Positions 59,560 through 64,000 of a DNA stretch of 64,000 nucleotides are shown in pieces. The stretch lies in assembly GCF_963677125.1 (NCBI RefSeq), contig NZ_OY781882.1, forward strand, positions 3,232,501 to 3,296,500, read 5' to 3'. Position 1 is the stretch's first letter. The number at the start of each line of letters is the position of its first letter. Under the pieces are notes generated by a model. That model did no database searches. It had not been told where the DNA came from and was given only the letters and a program-made list of their open reading frames with translations. The DNA comes from an uncultured Desulfobacter sp. Its GTDB lineage: Bacteria > Desulfobacterota > Desulfobacteria > Desulfobacterales > Desulfobacteraceae. Both the position numbers and the translations under genes were made by a program.

Positions 59560-62133
59560 ATGGGTTCCAAAAAATGCCCAGATCTTAACCGGGTATTGCA
59601 GCGCCTGGTGCTTTTCAGCATGTTCCTGCCGCTGGTCGTGGTGAGCGTAACGGCCATCGGCATAGTGGGCTTGCGGGGTGAGCAGGCCATTAAAAAAGAG
59701 CTGCGTCAAAGGGCTCAGTCCATGGCCTGGATGGTCGAACAACATCTGGAGCAGGCAACTAATTCCATGGATGCCGTGGCCCGGGTGGCCCAGACCGCGC
59801 CGTCACAACTCCAGGCTGTCATGCAGGGGATCTGGGAGGCTTGCGGCTGTTTTGACACGCTTAGCCATCTTGACCCAAGCGGCAGGATTAAGTCATTGGT
59901 ACCTTTTGATCCGGGCAGCCATGGCCGTGATATGTCCAACCAGCCGTATTTCAAGCAAAATAAGAATAATAATTTAACTATTTCCCATCCGTTCATATCC
60001 ATTCACACAGGCAAATCCACGGTTTATCTGGTTAGAAAACTCTCCCAGGGCGGATTTGTTGTTGGGGAATTGAATCTTGAGGCGCTACAGAACAAAATTA
60101 CGGCCAAAAAACATGCAATGGATAAGGGTTCGGTCTTTTTGATGGACCAATCGGGGACCTTGCTTGCCCACGCCGGTCCAAGTCCGGCCGGGCAGAAAAA
60201 CACCCTGAAATCTCCGAAACTTTATCCCGGTGAAGACAGCAGTGAGACGACACTGATGTACGAATACGGCCCCAAATCGGTTCTGGGCAGTGCCGTCCGG
60301 GTTGAGCAAACGGATTGGGTTGCTGTGGTCCAGGTTCCACTGTTCACGGCCCTAAGTTCCTTTATCTGGGCACTGGCATTGACATTGCCGGTAGCACTGG
60401 GCGTCTGGCCGGTACTGTCATGGAATCTTCGCAAACAGCTCAACCAGCGTATTGTCACGCCATTGGTGGCACTTAACCGTGGGGCCGGTGCACTGGCCAA
60501 CGCAGATTTTGACCAAAGCAGGGCCATGGCGTCAATGCCTGCGGCGTTTTCCGAATTAACGGCACTAGCAGACAGTTTTCAACGGATGACGGATGCCCTT
60601 GAAGTGCGCCAGAGTGCATTGCAAGAAAGTGAGAAAGGGTATCGTACCCTGTTTGAAGGGCTTCCCGTATCGCTCTTTAGGAGCACGCCGGCAGGGCAGT
60701 TCCTTTATGTCAATCCGGCCCTTGTCCGGATGATGGGATTTCCGGACCAGGAAACCTTGATAAAGACCAACTCTAAAAATATCTATCCAAACCCCGTTGA
60801 ACGTGAACAGTGGCGCTCATTGGCTGAACGCGACGGCATCGTGCGTGATTTTGAAGTTCAAATGCAACGATTCGATGGAACGATCATCAGCGTATGGCTG
60901 ACCTGCCGGACGGTATGGGACAGCGAAGGACAGGTGCTGTTCTATGAAGGTAACTTTGAGGATGTCACTGAGCGTAAAAAACTTGAAGCGCAGGTCCGCC
61001 AGAGCCAGAAAATGGAAGCGATCGGGCAGTTGGCCGGCGGAGTGGCCCATGATTTCAACAATATGTTGAATGTAATCATCGGGTACGCAGAGCTGACACT
61101 TATGGATCTTGACGATGATAATCCAATGTGTGGCAGAATTAAAGGGATCCATAAGGCGGGTATGCGTTCCATGGAACTTACACGGCAGTTGCTGATCTTT
61201 GCCCGCAAACAGATAATTAACCCCAAAGCCATTGACCTGAACACCACGCTGCAGGGAATGCTCTCGCTGCTTGAGCGGCTCATCGGTGAAAATATTGACC
61301 TGCTCTGGATACCGGGAGCGGATTTATGGCCGGTGAAAATGGACCCGTCCCAGGTTGATCAGATCCTGGTAAATCTATGCGTCAATGCCAGGGATGCCGT
61401 CAATGGACCGGGTAAGATCACCATTGAAACCCAGAACATTGAATTTGACGCCGGTTACTGCACCGAACATGAGGGCTTTATCCCGGGCAGGTATGTCATG
61501 CTCGCGGTAAGTGATAACGGCTGTGGTATGGATAAACAGACCATGGATAAAATCTTTGAGCCGTTTTACACGACAAAAGGGCAAGGCCAGGGAACCGGAA
61601 TGGGGCTGTCCACGGTTTACGGCATTGTCAAACAGAATACCGGTTTTATCAATGTATACAGTGAACAGGGGCATGGCACCACCTTCAAAATTTACCTTCG
61701 CAGACATGATGCTGCCGGGATTAACGACATAATGGAGACACGCCCTGTGGTTCCGCTCCTTACAGGATATGACACCATCCTCTTGGTGGAAGACGAATCT
61801 ACCGCCCTGGAAATGACCCAGACAATGCTGGAAAAATTCGGGTATACCGTATTTGCGTCTTCGTCCCCGGTTGAGGCCATGCATATTGCTGAAAAACATT
61901 CGGACAAGATTAGCTTGCTGATAACCGATGTGGTCATGCCCGAGATGACCGGCCGAGATCTTGCCGACAACCTGACCGCGCGTTACCCAAAACTCAAGTG
62001 CCTGTTTATGTCCGGCTATACAAGCAATGTCATCGTCCACCAGGGTGTACTGGACGATGACGTCAATTTCATTCAAAAGCCGTTCTCATCCAGGGAACTA
62101 GCAACCAGGGTGCGCGAAGCATTAAATAGTTAG
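59560..62133 (+). CDS. Hybrid sensor histidine kinase (Cache-HAMP-PAS-kinase-receiver)
   Basis: 857 residues. TM1 near 17-38; a periplasmic Cache-like sensor of about 220 residues; TM2 near 265-285; HAMP; PAS/PAC (about 350-470); HisKA with GGVAHDFNNMLNVIIGYAEL; HATPase (DNGCGMD, GTGMGLSTVYGI); and a C-terminal receiver with Asp in LLITDVVMPEMTG. A common sensor layout. No dedicated response regulator follows, so the receiver may pass phosphate to a distant Hpt protein. The stop codon TAG overlaps the end of MITE-like element E1. No strong ribosome site precedes ATG 59560. Confidence 0.9.
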   Translation: MGSKKCPDLNRVLQRLVLFSMFLPLVVVSVTAIGIVGLRGEQAIKKELRQRAQSMAWMVEQHLEQATNSMDAVARVAQTAPSQLQAVMQGIWEACGCFDTLSHLDPSGRIKSLVPFDPGSHGRDMSNQPYFKQNKNNNLTISHPFISIHTGKSTVYLVRKLSQGGFVVGELNLEALQNKITAKKHAMDKGSVFLMDQSGTLLAHAGPSPAGQKNTLKSPKLYPGEDSSETTLMYEYGPKSVLGSAVRVEQTDWVAVVQVPLFTALSSFIWALALTLPVALGVWPVLSWNLRKQLNQRIVTPLVALNRGAGALANADFDQSRAMASMPAAFSELTALADSFQRMTDALEVRQSALQESEKGYRTLFEGLPVSLFRSTPAGQFLYVNPALVRMMGFPDQETLIKTNSKNIYPNPVEREQWRSLAERDGIVRDFEVQMQRFDGTIISVWLTCRTVWDSEGQVLFYEGNFEDVTERKKLEAQVRQSQKMEAIGQLAGGVAHDFNNMLNVIIGYAELTLMDLDDDNPMCGRIKGIHKAGMRSMELTRQLLIFARKQIINPKAIDLNTTLQGMLSLLERLIGENIDLLWIPGADLWPVKMDPSQVDQILVNLCVNARDAVNGPGKITIETQNIEFDAGYCTEHEGFIPGRYVMLAVSDNGCGMDKQTMDKIFEPFYTTKGQGQGTGMGLSTVYGIVKQNTGFINVYSEQGHGTTFKIYLRRHDAAGINDIMETRPVVPLLTGYDTILLVEDESTALEMTQTMLEKFGYTVFASSSPVEAMHIAEKHSDKISLLITDVVMPEMTGRDLADNLTARYPKLKCLFMSGYTSNVIVHQGVLDDDVNFIQKPFSSRELATRVREALNS

Positions 62134-62258
62134 TGTTTAAACGAAAAGTCACCCACCTGCGGCGTTGCTGCACAAAGCTGCAATCCTCACGTACTATAGT
62201 ACGCTCCGGTTCCAGCTTTGTTTGCGCCTTGCATCTGGGCAACTTTTCGTCCAAACAC
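62133..62258. repeat. MITE-like element, copy E1
   Basis: 126 bp bounded by GTGTTTAAACGAAAAGT and ACTTTTCGTCCAAACAC, 15 of 17 identical as inverted repeats. The interior includes CACCTGCGGCGTTGC and GCGCCTTGCATCTGG and the palindrome GTACTATAGTAC (62191-62202). No ORF. It begins in the stop codon of the hybrid kinase and lies before the convergent U32 gene, so it may act as a bidirectional terminator. Confidence 0.82.
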
Positions 62259-62279
62259 GGGTTTCCGTTCAGTCAATAG

Positions 62280-64000
62280 TTAATCCTGTATTCGGATCTG
62301 CATCTCACATTCCCGGCAGTTGAAAATCACTTGAAAACGGTGTTTGCCATGGGTCAAAAACAGAGATTCGCAAGAGGGCCCGGGGAAATGGCCCCCAGGC
62401 GTGTCGCCCTTTTTGGGGCACCACCCGAGGCTGCGGCGAATACAATGTTTTGTGGTCATGACCTGGATACCCGGTCCCGGCGAAGCACATTCAAAGGCAG
62501 GATCAATGGATTTCCCCCCCCTTTTCTTGTAAAATTGAACAGCCAGATGATTGGCAGCATTGGCCCTGAAATCAAGCTCGAACTGATAAAATGGAAACGG
62601 GGCCGGCCTTGGCTCAACCGTTGGTCGTGTATAAGCGTTTAACCGGTTCTTTTCCAGGCAGTCCACCAAGTCCCGGCGCAGGCGGTTCAGGTCCGCAGCA
62701 GGCAGGAACACCGGTTTTGAAAGGATTTCAAGGCGATTCAGCACAAAGCAGGTATTACCCAATTTACCCAATTGCTTTTCAATGGCTGCCCGGGCCGTAT
62801 CCGGATTGCGGGCAGGTTCTCCCGGTGAACAAAGCAGGGCCCGGGCCCGGATATTATCCTCATCCACGCAGGAGAGCTCAAACCCTTGGGGGTGTTCACA
62901 AAACTTCATATCCAGAGATATTTTTCTTTGGGCCGTCGTGCCGCCCATAAGACGTGCAAACTTTACGTCATGGTTTCTGAATACCATGGTACCTTTGGGT
63001 AGATCCTTTTTAGCCATCCGCGTTTTTCCGGAGGGGTACACCTGACCATTTTCATCCACCCGGTTCACATAAAAGCCCTTGAGCCTTCCCGGTGCATTGG
63101 GAAAACAGATCCCATCCCCGGCCTGCAAATCATGGGGCCGCGCCAATACCAGGGCCTGATTTTTAATTTGTTTCACCCGCCCCACGGGTTCTCCTACAGA
63201 TTTTGGCGTATCAAAGGCGTCAATAGGCTTGGATGATCCGGAAAGAAAATAATCGGTAAATCCCCGGTTAAAGGTTTTGCTGGGTTCCGGTGTAAAAAAA
63301 AGCGTTGTACGACCCGAAGACGCCCTATCATGAGAGGAACCGGTCTTGATAAAGGCATCAAGCCGCCGGCGGTAAAAGCCTGTAATATTTTTTACATAAT
63401 CAAGATCTTTAAGGCGCCCCTCAATTTTAAAAGAGGTAATACCGGCCCGGACCAGATCCGCCAAACAATCCGAGCGGTTCATGTCCTTTAATGAAAGCAG
63501 ATGCTTGTTTTCACAAAGCACTGTGCCGCTTTTATCTTCAAGGTTCCAGGCAAGCCGGCAGGGCTGACCGCAGGCGCCGCGGTTGGCGCTTCTGCCGCCA
63601 ATAGCTGCGCTCATGTAACATTGCCCGGAATAGCATACACACAATGCCCCATGAACAAAGGCTTCAAGATCAACACGCGTGGCAGCTCGGATCTGTTTAA
63701 TGGCAGACAAAGACAATTCCCGGGCAAGAATCACCCGGGAGAAGCCTGACTGTTCAAGGAATTTGACCTTTTCAGGGGTCCGGTTGTCGGTCTGGGTACT
63801 GGCAAATAAGGGGATGGGGGGCAGATCCATCTCTAAAAGGCCCATATCCTGGATGATCAGGGCGTCTACCCCGGCATGGTAGAGTTTTTCAATCAAATTT
63901 CTTGCCGGCTGAAGTTCGTGATCAAAAAGCAGGGTGTTAAACGCCACATACACCCGGGCAAAATAGCGGTGGGCATAGGTGCACAGTGCCTCAATATCCG
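62280..64000 (-). CDS. U32 peptidase family protein (RlhA/YegQ-like), 3' part
   Basis: The frame is open to the right window edge (at least 573 codons); the bases 63954-64000 encode DIEALCTYAHRYFARVYVA, continuing the family sequence, so the true start is beyond 64000. U32 signatures: FASTQTDNRTPEKVKFLEQSGFSRVILARELS, EAFVHGALCVCYSGQCYMSAAIGGRSANRGACGQPCR (cysteine cluster) and SFKIEGRLKDLDYV. Family members include RlhA, which hydroxylates 23S rRNA, and others with a 4Fe-4S cluster; this one's target is unknown. It is convergent with the hybrid kinase. Confidence 0.92.
   Translation of the reverse strand, partial: DIEALCTYAHRYFARVYVAFNTLLFDHELQPARNLIEKLYHAGVDALIIQDMGLLEMDLPPIPLFASTQTDNRTPEKVKFLEQSGFSRVILARELSLSAIKQIRAATRVDLEAFVHGALCVCYSGQCYMSAAIGGRSANRGACGQPCRLAWNLEDKSGTVLCENKHLLSLKDMNRSDCLADLVRAGITSFKIEGRLKDLDYVKNITGFYRRRLDAFIKTGSSHDRASSGRTTLFFTPEPSKTFNRGFTDYFLSGSSKPIDAFDTPKSVGEPVGRVKQIKNQALVLARPHDLQAGDGICFPNAPGRLKGFYVNRVDENGQVYPSGKTRMAKKDLPKGTMVFRNHDVKFARLMGGTTAQRKISLDMKFCEHPQGFELSCVDEDNIRARALLCSPGEPARNPDTARAAIEKQLGKLGNTCFVLNRLEILSKPVFLPAADLNRLRRDLVDCLEKNRLNAYTRPTVEPRPAPFPFYQFELDFRANAANHLAVQFYKKRGGKSIDPAFECASPGPGIQVMTTKHCIRRSLGWCPKKGDTPGGHFPGPSCESLFLTHGKHRFQVIFNCRECEMQIRIQD

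Noticed and set aside
1..64000. CRISPR arrays, tRNA or rRNA genes
   Set aside because: No regularly spaced direct repeats and no recognisable tRNA or rRNA sequence were found by eye; a covariance-model scan would be decisive.

Overview
This window most likely comes from an anaerobic, sulfate-reducer-like Desulfobacterota bacterium, perhaps near Desulfobacteraceae. The evidence is the anaerobic (early cobalt insertion) cobalamin pathway with a signal-peptide-bearing CbiK of the type known from Desulfovibrio, a molybdopterin/iron-sulfur oxidoreductase locus, many sensor kinases, and abundant short palindromic repeats. Taxonomy is an inference; there is no rRNA or tRNA in the window.

Layout. 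0-1.9 kb: end of a minus-strand polysaccharide-type locus (GT4 glycosyltransferase plus a membrane protein). 2.1-11.0 kb: a plus-strand redox locus with a molybdopterin oxidoreductase catalytic subunit, a four-cluster ferredoxin subunit, a 2Fe-2S/4Fe-4S electron-transfer subunit, a small membrane protein, a PAS sensor kinase, a sigma54 response regulator and a molybdopterin-binding protein. An IS200-type insertion separates the first two subunits. 11.1-16.9 kb: an AT-richer accessory stretch with a DUF1059 protein, a cupin, a 5'-truncated coiled-coil gene, a DDE transposase split in two frames and a long pentapeptide-repeat protein. 17-20.6 kb: EcsC-like protein, DUF554 membrane protein, HDOD protein, and a pentapeptide-repeat/K+-channel fusion.

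20.7-28.1 kb and 39.2-47.4 kb hold two minus-strand cobalamin clusters. The first has cbiET, cbiF, cbiG, cbiH and cobQ (cbiP) and is interrupted by a second, identical IS200 copy and by a small divergent island bracketed by a dispersed structured repeat. The second starts with a sigma70-like promoter, a cobalamin riboswitch and a terminator hairpin, then runs through cbiK, a BtuCDF-like ABC importer, cbiA, cbiC, cbiL and a gate-domain permease. Two MITE-like elements sit inside it, between cbiK and the importer. cbiD and cbiJ are not in the window.

28.2-38.9 kb is a continuous minus-strand signalling region: two sensor kinases, one response regulator with a Cys-rich tail, one family-1 and four family-3-type periplasmic binding proteins and a class-C beta-lactamase-like serine hydrolase, but no ABC permease or ATPase. 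47.6-55.6 kb carries a 5'-truncated hybrid kinase fused in frame behind a DUF4126 gene, YqeY, a VapBC-type toxin-antitoxin pair with a clear promoter/operator, a methyltransferase, an SLC12-type transporter and an unknown membrane protein. 55.8-59.4 kb is a promoter-TPP riboswitch-thiZXY-thiD thiamine salvage operon. The window closes with a Cache/PAS hybrid kinase, a MITE-like element and the 3' part of a U32 peptidase-family gene running off the right edge.

Two families of short dispersed elements are the most unusual structure seen. One is a roughly 85-bp structured repeat (four copies, near 25.1, 25.5, 47.5 and 57.6 kb). The other is a MITE-like family whose TAGTG ends repeatedly supply or abut stop codons (near 45.8, 46.0 and 62.1 kb, with half-copies elsewhere).
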